A stretch of 64,000 nt of DNA from Bathymodiolus brooksi (taxonomy: Eukaryota > Mollusca > Bivalvia > Mytilida > Modiolidae), in assembly GCA_963680875.1 (NCBI GenBank), contig OY804583.1, positions 31,795,331 to 31,859,330 of the forward strand. Reading direction: 5' to 3'. Position numbers and translations under genes: made by a program. Below, in pieces: positions 30,171 through 43,700 of the stretch (position 1 is its first letter; each line of letters begins with the position of its first letter). The notes below the pieces were generated by a model. The model did no database searches, was not told where the DNA came from, and was given only the letters and a program-made list of their open reading frames with translations.

Positions 30171-33100
30171 GGTTTGAAGATATCAGAAGTGTAGTAATCA
30201 GAAGCCATCAATATAAGAGAAAGACAGACAAAATAATGGCCAAAGGTTTGAAGATATCAAAAGTGTAGTAATCAGAAGCCATAAATATAAGAGAAAGACA
30301 GACAAAATAATGGCCAATGGTTTGAAGATATCAAAAGTGTAGTAATCAGAAGCCATAAAAATAAGAGAAAGACAGACAAAATAATGGCCAAAGGTTTGCA
30401 GATATCAAAAGTGTAGTAATCAGAAGCCATAAATATAACAGAAAGACAGACAAAATAATGGCCAAAGGTTTGAAGATATCAAAAGTGTAGTAATCAGAAG
30501 CCATAAATATAAGAGAAAGACAGACAAAATAATGGCCAAAGGTTTGAAGATATCAAAAGTGTAGTAATCAGAAGCCATAAATATAAAAGAAAGACAGACA
30601 AAATAATGGCCAAAGATTTGAAGATATCAAAAGTGTAATAATCAGAAGCCATCAATATAAGAGAAAGACAGACAAAATAATGGCCAATGGTTTGAAGATA
30701 TCAAAAGTGTAGTAATCAGAAGCCATCAATGTAAGAGAAAGACAGAAAAAATAATGGCCAAAGGTTTGAAGATATCAGAAGTGTAGTAATCAGAAGTCAT
30801 AAAAATAAGAGAAAGACAGACAAAATAATGGCCAAAGGTTTGAAGATATCAAAAGTGTAGTAACCAGAAGTCATAAATATAAGAGAAAGACAGACAAAAT
30901 AATGGCCAAAGGTTTGAAGATATCAAAAGTGTAGTAACCAGAAGCCATAAATATAAGAGAAAGACAGACAAAATAATGGCCAAAGGTTTGAAGATATCAA
31001 AAGTGTAGTAATCAGAAGCCATAAATATAAGAGAAAGACAGACAAAATAATGGCCAAAGGTTTGAAGATATCAAAAGTGTAGTAATCAGAAGCCATAAAT
31101 ATAAGAGAAAGACAGACAAAATAATGGCCAATGGTTTAAAGATATCAAAAGTGTAGTAATCAGAAGCCATAAATATAAGAGATAGACGGACAAAATAATG
31201 GCCAAAGGTTTGAAGATATCAAAAGTGTAGTAATCAGAAGCCATAAATATAAGAGAAAGACAGACAAAATAATGGCCAAAGGTTTGAAGATATCAAAAGT
31301 GTAGTAATCAGAAGTCATAAATATAAGAGAAAGACAGGCAAAATAATGGCCAAAGGTTTGAAGATATCAAAAGTGTAGTAATCAGAAGCCATAAATATAA
31401 GAGAAAGACAGACAGAATAATGGCCAATGGTTTGAAGATATCACAAGTGTAATAATCAGAAGTCATAAATATAAGAGAAAGACAGACAAAATAATGGCCA
31501 ATGGTTTGAAGATATCAAAAGTGTAGTAATCAGACGCCATCAATATAAGAGAAAGACAGACAAAATAATGGCCAAAGGTTTGAAGATATCAAAAGTGTAG
31601 TAATCAGAAGCCATAAATATAAGAGAAAGACAGACAAAATAATGGCCAAAGGTTTGAAGATATCAAAAGTGTAGTAATCAGAAGCCATAAATATAAGAGA
31701 AAGACAGACAAAATAATGGCCAATGGTTTAAAGATATCAAAAGTGTAGTAATCAGAAGCCATAAAAATAAGAGAAAGACAGACAAAATAATGGCCAAAGG
31801 TTTGAAGATATCAAAAGTGTAGTAATCAGAAGCCATAAATATAAGAGATAGACGAACAAAATAATGGCCAAAGGTTTGAAGATATCAAAAGTGTAGTAAT
31901 CAGAAGCCATAAATATAAGAGAAAGACAGACAAAATAATGGCCAAAGGTTTGAAGATATCAAAAGTGTAATAATGAGAAGTCATCAATATAAAAGAAAGA
32001 CAGACAAAATAAAGGCCAAAGGTTTGAAGATATCAAAAGTGTAATAATCAGAAGCCATCAATATAAGAGAAAGACAGACAAAATAATGGCCAATGGTTTG
32101 AAGATATCAGAAGTGTAGTAACCAGAAGCCATAAATATAAGAGAAAGACAGACAAAATAATGACCAATGGTTTGAAGATATCAAAAGTGTAGTAATCAGA
32201 CGCCATCAATATAAGAGAAAGACAGACAAAATAATGGCCAAAGGTTTGAAGATATCAAAAGTGTAGTAATCAGAAGCCATAAATATAAGAGAAAGACAGA
32301 CAAAATAATGGCCAATGGTTTGAAGATATCAAAAGTGTAGTAATCAGAAGCCATACAAATAAGAGAAAGACAGACAAAATAATGGCCAAAGGTTTCCAGA
32401 TATCAAAAGTGTAGTAATCAGAAGCCATAAATAAAAGAGAAAGACAGACAAAATAATGGCCAAAGGTTTGAAGATATCAAAAGTGTAGTATTCAGAAGCC
32501 ATAAATATAAGAGAAAGACAGACAAAATAATGGCCAAAGGTTTGAAGATATCAAAAGTGTAGTAATCAGAAGCCATAAATATAATAGAAAGACAGACAAA
32601 ATAATGGCCAATGGTTTGAAGATATCAAAAGTGTAGTAATCAGAAGCCATCAATATAAGAGAAAGACAGAAAAAATAATGGCCAAAGGTTTGAAGATATC
32701 AGAAGTGTAGTAATCAGAAGCCATAAATATAAGAGAAAGACAGACAAAATAATGGCCAAAGGTTTGAAGATATCAAAAGTGTAGTAACCAGAAGTCATAA
32801 ATATAAGAGAAAGACAGACAGAATAATGGCCAAAGGTTTGAAGATATCAAAAGTGTAGTAATCAGACGCCATCAATATAAGAGAAAGACAGACAAAATAA
32901 TGGCCAAAGGTTTGAAGATATCAAAAGTGTAGTAATCAGAAGCCATAAATATAAGAGAAAGAGAGACAAAATAATGGCCAAAGGTTTGAAGATATCAAAA
33001 GTGTAGTAATCAGAAGCCATAAATATAAGAGATAGAGAGACAAAATAATGGCCAAAGGTTTGAAGATATCAAAAGTGTAGTAATCAGAAGCCATAAATAT

Positions 33101-36100
33101 AAGAGAAAGACAGACAAAATAATGGCCAAAGGTTTGAAGATATCAAAAGTGTAATAATCAGAAGCCATCAATATAAGAGAAAGACAGACAAAATAATGGC
33201 CAAAGGTTTGAAGATATCAAAAGTGTAGTAACCAGAAGTCATAAATATAAGAGAAAGACAGACAAAATAATGGCCAAAGGTTTGAAGATATCAAAAGTGT
33301 AGTAATCAGAAGTCATAAATATAAGAGAAAGACAGACAAAATAATGGCCAAAGGTTTGAAGATATCAAAAGTGTAGTAACCAGAAGTCATAAATATAAGA
33401 GAAAGACAGACAGAATAATGGCCAATGGTTTGAAGATATCAAAAGTGTAATAATCAGACGCCATCAATATAAGAGAAAGACAGACAAAATAATGGCCAAA
33501 GGTTTGAAGATATCAAAAGTGTAGTAATCAGAAGCCATAAATATAAGAGAAAGATAGACAAAATAATTGCCAAAGGTTTGAAGATATCAAAAGTGTAATA
33601 ATCAGAAGCCATAAATATAAAAGAAAGACAGACAAAATAATGGCCAAAGGTTTGAAGATATCAAAAGTGTAGTAATCAGAAACAATAAATATAAGAGAAA
33701 GACAGACAAAATAATGTCCAAAGGTTTGAAGATATCAAAAGTGTAATCAGAGCTATAAATATAAGAGAAAGACAGACAAAATAATGGCCAAAGGTTTGAA
33801 GATATCAAAAGTGTAGTAACCAGAAGCCATAAATATAAAAGAAAGACAGACAAAATAAAGGCCAAAGGTTTGAAGATATCAAAAGTGTAATAATCAGAAG
33901 CCATAAATATAAGAGAAAGACAGACAAAATAATGGCCAAAGGTTTGAAGATATCAGAAGTGTAGTAATCAGAAGCCATCAATATAAGAGAAAGACAGACA
34001 AAATAATGGCCAAAGGTTTGAAGATATCAAAAGTGTAGTAATCAGAAGCCATAAATATAAGAGAAAGACAGACAAAATAATGGCCAATGGTTTGAAGATA
34101 TCAAAAGTGTAGTAATCAGAAGCCATAAAAATAAGAGAAAGACAGACAAAATAATGGCCAAAGGTTTGCAGATATCAAAAGTGTAGTAATCAGAAGCCAT
34201 AAATATAACAGAAAGACAGACAAAATAATGGCCAAAGGTTTGAAGATATCAAAAGTGTAGTAATCAGAAGCCATAAATATAAGAGAAAGACAGACAAAAT
34301 AATGGCCAAAGGTTTGAAGATATCAAAAGTGTAGTAATCAGAAGCCATAAATATAAAAGAAAGACAGACAAAATAATGGCCAAAGATTTGAAGATATCAA
34401 AAGTGTAATAATCAGAAGCCATCAATATAAGAGAAAGACAGACAAAATAATGGCCAATGGTTTGAAGATATCAAAAGTGTAGTAATCAGAAGCCATCAAT
34501 GTAAGAGAAAGACAGAAAAAATAATGGCCAAAGGTTTGAAGATATCAGAAGTGTAGTAATCAGAAGTCATAAAAATAAGAGAAAGACAGACAAAATAATG
34601 GCCAAAGGTTTGAAGATATCAAAAGTGTAGTAACCAGAAGTCATAAATATAAGAGAAAGACAGACAAAATAATGGCCAAAGGTTTGAAGATATCAAAAGT
34701 GTAGTAACCAGAAGCCATAAATATAAGAGAAAGACAGACAAAATAATGGCCAAAGGTTTGAAGATATCAAAAGTGTAGTAATCAGAAGCCATAAATATAA
34801 GAGAAAGACAGACAAAATAATGGCCAAAGGTTTGAAGATATCAAAAGTGTAGTAATCAGAAGCCATAAATATAAGAGAAAGACAGACAAAATAATGGCCA
34901 ATGGTTTAAAGATATCAAAAGTGTAGTAATCAGAAGCCATAAATATAAGAGATAGACGGACAAAATAATGGCCAAAGGTTTGAAGATATCAAAAGTGTAG
35001 TAATCAGAAGCCATAAATATAAGAGAAAGACAGACAAAATAATGGCCAAAGGTTTGAAGATATCAAAAGTGTAGTAATCAGAAGTCATAAATATAAGAGA
35101 AAGACAGGCAAAATAATGGCCAAAGGTTTGAAGATATCAAAAGTGTAGTAATCAGAAGCCATAAATATAAGAGAAAGACAGACAGAATAATGGCAAATGG
35201 TTTGAAGATATCACAAGTGTAATAATCAGAAGTCATAAATATAAGAGAAAGACAGACAAAATAATGGCCAATGGTTTGAAGATATCAAAAGTGTAGTAAT
35301 CAGACGCCATCAATATAAGAGAAAGACAGACAAAATAATGGCCAAAGGTTTGAAGATATCAAAAGTGTAGTAATCAGAAGCCATAAATATAAGAGAAAGA
35401 CAGACAAAATAATGGCCAAAGGTTTGAAGATATCAAAAGTGTAGTAATCAGAAGCCATAAATATAAGAGAAAGACAGACAAAATAATGGCCAATGGTTTA
35501 AAGATATCAAAAGTGTAGTAATCAGAAGCCATAAAAATAAGAGAAAGACAGACAAAATAATGGCCAAAGGTTTGAAGATATCAAAAGTGTAGTAATCAGA
35601 AGCCATAAATATAAGAGATAGACGAACAAAATAATGGCCAAAGGTTTGAAGATATCAAAAGTGTAGTAATCAGAAGCCATAAATATAAGAGAAAGACAGA
35701 CAAAATAATGGCCAAAGGTTTGAAGATATCAAAAGTGTAATAATGAGAAGTCATCAATATAAAAGAAAGACAGACAAAATAAAGGCCAAAGGTTTGAAGA
35801 TATCAAAAGTGTAATAATCAGAAGCCATCAATATAAGAGAAAGACAGACAAAATAATGGCCAATGGTTTGAAGATATCAGAAGTGTAGTAACCAGAAGCC
35901 ATAAATATAAGAGAAAGACAGACAAAATAATGACCAATGGTTTGAAGATATCAAAAGTGTAGTAATCAGACGCCATCAATATAAGAGAAAGACAGACAAA
36001 ATAATGGCCAAAGGTTTGAAGATATCAAAAGTGTAGTAATCAGAAGCCATAAATATAAGAGAAAGACAGACAAAATAATGGCCAATGGTTTGAAGATATC

Positions 36101-37710
36101 AAAAGTGTAGTAATCAGAAGCCATACAAATAAGAGAAAGACAGACAAAATAATGGCCAAAGGTTTCCAGATATCAAAAGTGTAGTAATCAGAAGCCATAA
36201 ATAAAAGAGAAAGACAGACAAAATAATGGCCAAAGGTTTGAAGATATCAAAAGTGTAGTATTCAGAAGCCATAAATATAAGAGAAAGACAGACAAAATAA
36301 TGGCCAAAGGTTTGAAGATATCAAAAGTGTAGTAATCAGAAGCCATAAATATAATAGAAAGACAGACAAAATAATGGCCAATGGTTTGAAGATATCAAAA
36401 GTGTAGTAATCAGAAGCCATCAATATAAGAGAAAGACAGAAAAAATAATGGCCAAAGGTTTGAAGATATCAGAAGTGTAGTAATCAGAAGCCATAAATAT
36501 AAGAGAAAGACAGACAAAATAATGGCCAAAGGTTTGAAGATATCAAAAGTGTAGTAACCAGAAGTCATAAATATAAGAGAAAGACAGACAGAATAATGGC
36601 CAAAGGTTTGAAGATATCAAAAGTGTAGTAATCAGACGCCATCAATATAAGAGAAAGACAGACAAAATAATGGCCAAAGGTTTGAAGATATCAAAAGTGT
36701 AGTAATCAGAAGCCATAAATATAAGAGAAAGAGAGACAAAATAATGGCCAAAGGTTTGAAGATATCAAAAGTGTAGTAATCAGAAGCCATAAATATAAGA
36801 GATAGAGAGACAAAATAATGGCCAAAGGTTTGAAGATATCAAAAGTGTAGTAATCAGAAGCCATAAATATAAGAGAAAGACAGACAAAATAATGGCCAAA
36901 GGTTTGAAGATATCAAAAGTGTAATAATCAGAAGCCATCAATATAAGAGAAAGACAGACAAAATAATGGCCAAAGGTTTGAAGATATCAAAAGTGTAGTA
37001 ACCAGAAGTCATAAATATAAGAGAAAGACAGACAAAATAATGGCCAAAGGTTTGAAGATATCAAAAGTGTAGTAATCAGAAGTCATAAATATAAGAGAAA
37101 GACAGACAAAATAATGGCCAAAGGTTTGAAGATATCAAAAGTGTAGTAACCAGAAGTCATAAATATAAGAGAAAGACAGACAGAATAATGGCCAATGGTT
37201 TGAAGATATCAAAAGTGTAATAATCAGACGCCATCAATATAAGAGAAAGACAGACAAAATAATGGCCAAAGGTTTGAAGATATCAAAAGTGTAGTAATCA
37301 GAAGCCATAAATATAAGAGAAAGATAGACAAAATAATTGCCAAAGGTTTGAAGATATCAAAAGTGTAATAATCAGAAGCCATAAATATAAAAGAAAGACA
37401 GACAAAATAATGGCCAAAGGTTTGAAGATATCAAAAGTGTAGTAATCAGAAACAATAAATATAAGAGAAAGACAGACAAAATAATGTCCAAAGGTTTGAA
37501 GATATCAAAAGTGTAATCAGAGCTATAAATATAAGAGAAAGACAGACAAAATAATGGCCAAAGGTTTGAAGATATCAAAAGTGTAGTAACCAGAAGCCAT
37601 AAATATAAAAGAAAGACAGACAAAATAATGGCCAAAGGTTTGAAGATATCAAAAGTGTAATAATCAGAAGCCATAAATATAAGAGAAAGACAGACAAAAT
37701 AATGGCCAAA
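30171..37710 (+). repeat. Satellite block 2: 3,770-bp tandem duplication (51 monomers each)
   Basis: 30,171-33,940 and 33,941-37,710 are nearly identical over 3.77 kb. Rare variants keep the same offset, for example gacgaacaaa at 31,851 and 35,621, the gatagacgg unit, and the shortened gtgtaatcagagctataaat unit. Differences noticed are few, such as ggccaatgg against ggcaaatgg near 31,420/35,190 and aaagg against aatgg near 33,858/37,628. 51 x 74 less 4 bp equals 3,770. Confidence 0.9.
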
Positions 37711-40700
37711 GGTTTGAAGATATCAAAAGTGTAGTAATCAGAAGCCATAAATATAAGAGAAAGACAGACAAAATAATGGCCAAAGGTTTGAAGATATCAA
37801 AAGTGTAGTAATCAGAAGCCATAAATATAAGAGAAAGACAGACAAAATAATGGCCAAAGGTTTGAAGATATCAAAAGTGTAGTAATCAGAAGCCATAAAT
37901 ATAAAAGAAAGACAGACAAAATAATGGCCAAAGATTTGAAGATATCAAAAGTGTAATAATCAGAAGCCATCAATATAAGAGAAAGACAGACAAAATAATG
38001 GCCAATGGTTTGAAGATATCAAAAGTGTAGTAATCAGAAGCCATCAATATAAGAGAAAGACAGACAAAATAATGGCCAAAGGTTTGAAGATATCAAAAGT
38101 GTAGTAATCAGAAGCCATAAATATAAGAGAAAGACAGACAAAATAATGGCCAAAGGTTTGAAGATATCAAAAGTGTAGTAACCAGAAGTCATAAATATAA
38201 GAGAAAGACAGACAAAATAATGGCCAAAGGTTTGAAGATATCAAAAGTGTAGTAATCAGAAGTCATAAATATAAGAGAAAGACAGACAGAATAATGACCA
38301 ATGGTTTGAAGATATCAAAAGTGTAGTAATCAGAAACAATAAATATAAGAGAAAGACAGACAAAATAATGTCCAAAGGTTTGAAGATATCAAAAGTGTAA
38401 TCAGAGCTATAAATATAAGAGAAAGACAGACAAAATAATGGCCAAAGGTTTGAAGATATCAAAAGTGTAGTAACCAGAAGCCATAAATATAAAAGAAAGA
38501 CAGACAAAATAATGGCCAAAGGTTTGAAGATATCAAAAGTGTAATAATCAGAAGCCATAAATATAAGAGAAAGACAGACAAAATAATGGCCAAAGGTTTG
38601 AAGATATCAAAAGTGTAGTAATCAGAAGCCATAAATATAAGAGAAAGACAGACAAAATAATGGCCAAAGGTTTGAAGATATCAAAAGTGTAGTAATCAGA
38701 AGCCATAAATATAAGAGAAAGACAGACAAAATAATGGCCAAAGGTTTGAAGATATCAAAAGTGTAGTAATCAGAAGCCATAAATATAAAAGAAAGACAGA
38801 CAAAATAATGGCCAAAGATTTGAAGATATCAAAAGTGTAATAATCAGAAGCCATCAATATAAGAGAAAGACAGACAAAATAATGGCCAATGGTTTGAAGA
38901 TATCAAAAGTGTAGTAATCAGAAGCCATCAATATAAGAGAAAGACAGACAAAATAATGGCCAAAGGTTTGAAGATATCAAAAGTGTAGTAATCAGAAGCC
39001 ATAAATATAAGAGAAAGACAGACAAAATAATGGCCAAAGGTTTGAAGATATCAAAAGTGTAGTAACCAGAAGTCATAAATATAAGAGAAAGACAGACAAA
39101 ATAATGGCCAAAGGTTTGAAGATATCAAAAGTGTAGTAATCAGAAGTCATAAATATAAGAGAAAGACAGACAGAATAATGACCAATGGTTTGAAGATATC
39201 ACAAGTGGAATCAGAAGCCATAAATATAAGAGAAAGACAGACAAAATAATGGCCAATGGTTTGAAGATATCAAAAGTGTAGTAATCAGACGCCATCAATA
39301 TAAGAGAAAGACAGACAAAATAATGGCCAAAGGTTTGAAGATATCAAAAGTGTAGTAATCAGAAGCCATAAATATAAGAGAAAGACAGACAAAATAATGG
39401 CCAATGGTTTGAAGATATCAAAAGTGTAATAATCAGAAGTCATAAATATAAAAGAAAGACAGACAAAATAATGGCCAAAGGTTTGAAGATATCAAAAGTG
39501 TAGTAACCAGAAGCCATAAATATAAAAGAAAGACAGACAAAATAATGGCCAAAGATTTGAAGATATCAAAAGTGTAATAACCAGAAGCCATAAATATAAA
39601 AGTAAGACAGACAAAATAATGGTCAAAGGTTTGAAGATATCAAAAGTGTAGTAATCAGAAGCCATAAATATAAAAGAAAGACAGACAAAATAATGGTCAA
39701 AGGTTTGAAGATATCAAAAGTGTAGTAATCAGAAGTCATAAATATAGAAGAAAGACAGACAAAATAATGGCCAAAGGTTTGAAGATATCAAAAGTGTAGT
39801 AACCAGAAGCCATAAATATAAAAGAAAGACAGACAAAATAATGGTCAAAGGTTTGAAGATATCAAAAGTGTAGTAATCAGAATTCATAAATATAAAAGAA
39901 AGACAGACAAAATAATGGCCAAAGGTTTGAAGATATCAAAAGTGTAGTAATCAGAAACCATAAATATAAGAGAAAGACAGACAAAATAATGGCCAAAGGT
40001 TTGAAGATATCAAAAGTGTAATCAGAAGCCATAAATATAAAAGAAAGACAGACAAAATAATGGTCAAAGGTTTGAAGATATCAAAAGTGTAGTAATCAGA
40101 AGCCATAAATATAAGAGAAAGACAGACAAAATAATGGCCAAAGGTTTGAAGATATCAAAAGTGTAGTAATCAGAAGCCATAAATATAAAAGAAAGACAGA
40201 CAAAATAATGGCCAAAGATTTGAAGATATCAAAAGTGTAATAATCAGAAGCCATCAATATAAGAGAAAGACAGACAAAATAATGGCCAATGGTTTGAAGA
40301 TATCAAAAGTGTAGTAATCAGAAGCCATCAATATAAGAGAAAGACAGACAAAATAATGGCCAAAGGTTTGAAGATATCAACAGTGTAGTAATCAGAAGCC
40401 ATAAATATAAGAGAAAGACAGACAAAATAATGGCCAAAGGTTTGAAGATATCAAAAGTGTAGTAATCAGAAGTCATAAATATAAGAGAAAGACAGACAGA
40501 ATAATGACCAATGGTTTGAAGATATCACAAGTGGAATCAGAAGCCATAAATATAAGAGAAAGACAGACAAAATAATGGCCAATGGTTTGAAGATATCAAA
40601 AGTGTAGTAATCAGACGCCATCAATATAAGAGAAAGACAGACAAAATAATGGCCAAAGGTTTGAAGATATCAAAAGTGTAGTAATCAGAAGCCATAAATA

Positions 40701-43700
40701 TAAGAGAAAGACAGACAAAATAATGGCCAATGGTTTGAAGATATCAAAAGTGTAATAATCAGAAGTCATAAATATAAAAGAAAGACAGACAAAATAATGG
40801 CCAATGGTTTGAAGATATCAAAAGTGTAGTAATCAGAAGCCATAAATATAAGAGAAAGACAGACAAAATAATGGCCAAAGGTTTGAAGATATCAAAAGTG
40901 TAGTAACCAGAAGTCATAAATATAAGAGAAAGACAGACAAAATGATGGCCAAAGGTTTGAAGATATCAAAAGTGTAGTAATCAGAAGTCATAAATATAAG
41001 AGAAAGACAGACAGAATAATGACCAATGGTTTGAAGATATCACAAGTGGAATCAGAAGCCATAAATATAAGAGAAAGACAGACAAAATAATGGCCAATGG
41101 TTTGAAGATATCAAAAGTGTAGTAATCAGAAGCCATAAATATAAGAGAAAGACAGACAAAATAATGGCCAATGGTTTGAAGATATCAAAAGTGTAATAAT
41201 CAGAAGTCATAAATATAAAAGAAAGACAGACAAAATAATGGCCAATGGTTTGAAGATATCAAAAGTGTAGTAATCAGAAGCCATAAATATAAGAGAAAGA
41301 CAGACAAGATAATGGCCAAAGGTTTGAAGATATCAAAAGTGTAGTAACCAGAAGCCATAAATATAAAAGAAAGACAGACAAAATAATGGCCAAAGGTTTG
41401 AAGATATCAAAAGTGTAATAACCAGAAGCCATAAATATAAAAGTAAGACAGACAAAATAATGGTCAAAGGTTTGAAGATATCAAAAGTGTAGTAATCAGA
41501 AGCCATAAATATAAAAGAAAGACAGACAAAATAATGGTCAAAGGTTTGAAGATATCAAAAGTGTAGTAATCAGAAGTCATAAATATAGAAGAAAGACAGA
41601 CAAAATAATGGCCAAAGGTTTGAAGATATCAAAAGTGTAGTAACCAGAAGCCATAAATATAAAAGAAAGACAGACAAAATAATGGTCAAAGGTTTGAAGA
41701 TATCAAAAGTGTAGTAATCAGAATTCATAAATATAAAAGAAAGACAGACAAAATAATGGCCAAAGGTTTGAAGATATCAAAAGTGTAGTAATCAGAAACC
41801 ATAAATATAAGAGAAAGACAGACAAAATAATGGCCAAAGGTTTGAAGATATCAAAAGTGTAGTAATCAGAAACAATAAATATAAGAGAAAGACAGACAAA
41901 ATAATGTCCAAAGGTTTGAAGATATCAAAAGTGTAATCAGAGCTATAAATATAAGAGAAAGACAGACAAAATAATGGCCAAAGGTTTGAAGATATCAAAA
42001 GTGTAGTAACCAGAAGCCATAAATATAAAAGAAAGACAGACAAAATAATGGCCAAAGGTTTGAAGATATCAAAAGTGTAATAATCAGAAGCCATAAATAT
42101 AAGAGAAAGACAGACAAAATAATGGCCAAAGGTTTGAAGATATCAAAAGTGTAGTAATCAGAAGCCATAAATATAAGAGAAAGACAGACAAAATAATGGC
42201 CAAAGGTTTGAAGATATCAAAAGTGTAGTAATCAGAAGCCATAAATATAAGAGAAAGACAGACAAAATAATGGCCAAAGGTTTGAAGATATCAAAAGTGT
42301 AGTAATCAGAAGCCATAAATATAAAAGAAAGACAGACAAAATAATGGCCAAAGATTTGAAGATATCAAAAGTGTAATAATCAGAAGCCATCAATATAAGA
42401 GAAAGACAGACAAAATAATGGCCAATGGTTTGAAGATATCAAAAGTGTAGTAATCAGAAGCCATCAATATAAGAGAAAGACAGACAAAATAATGGCCAAA
42501 GGTTTGAAGATATCAAAAGTGTAGTAATCAGAAGCCATAAATATAAGAGAAAGACAGACAAAATAATGGCCAAAGGTTTGAAGATATCAAAAGTGTAGTA
42601 ACCAGAAGTCATAAATATAAGAGAAAGACAGACAAAATAATGGCCAAAGGTTTGAAGATATCAAAAGTGTAGTAATCAGAAGTCATAAATATAAGAGAAA
42701 GACAGACAGAATAATGACCAATGGTTTGAAGATATCAAAAGTGTAGTAATCAGAAACAATAAATATAAGAGAAAGACAGACAAAATAATGTCCAAAGGTT
42801 TGAAGATATCAAAAGTGTAATCAGAGCTATAAATATAAGAGAAAGACAGACAAAATAATGGCCAAAGGTTTGAAGATATCAAAAGTGTAGTAACCAGAAG
42901 CCATAAATATAAAAGAAAGACAGACAAAATAATGGCCAAAGGTTTGAAGATATCAAAAGTGTAATAATCAGAAGCCATAAATATAAGAGAAAGACAGACA
43001 AAATAATGGCCAAAGGTTTGAAGATATCAAAAGTGTAGTAATCAGAAGCCATAAATATAAGAGAAAGACAGACAAAATAATGGCCAAAGGTTTGAAGATA
43101 TCAAAAGTGTAGTAATCAGAAGCCATAAATATAAGAGAAAGACAGACAAAATAATGGCCAAAGGTTTGAAGATATCAAAAGTGTAGTAATCAGAAGCCAT
43201 AAATATAAAAGAAAGACAGACAAAATAATGGCCAAAGATTTGAAGATATCAAAAGTGTAATAATCAGAAGCCATCAATATAAGAGAAAGACAGACAAAAT
43301 AATGGCCAATGGTTTGAAGATATCAAAAGTGTAGTAATCAGAAGCCATCAATATAAGAGAAAGACAGACAAAATAATGGCCAAAGGTTTGAAGATATCAA
43401 AAGTGTAGTAATCAGAAGCCATAAATATAAGAGAAAGACAGACAAAATAATGGCCAAAGGTTTGAAGATATCAAAAGTGTAGTAACCAGAAGTCATAAAT
43501 ATAAGAGAAAGACAGACAAAATAATGGCCAAAGGTTTGAAGATATCAAAAGTGTAGTAATCAGAAGTCATAAATATAAGAGAAAGACAGACAGAATAATG
43601 ACCAATGGTTTGAAGATATCACAAGTGGAATCAGAAGCCATAAAAATAAGAGAAAGACAGACAAAATAATGGCCAATGGTTTGAAGATATCAAAAGTGTA

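Noticed and set aside
33602..33904. 100-codon - strand frames (also at 37,372, 38,256, 41,792, 42,676 and 52,395) with leucine-rich, membrane-like sequence
   Set aside because: They are translations of satellite monomers. They arise where short monomer variants shift the frame past stops, and they are copied by the array duplications.
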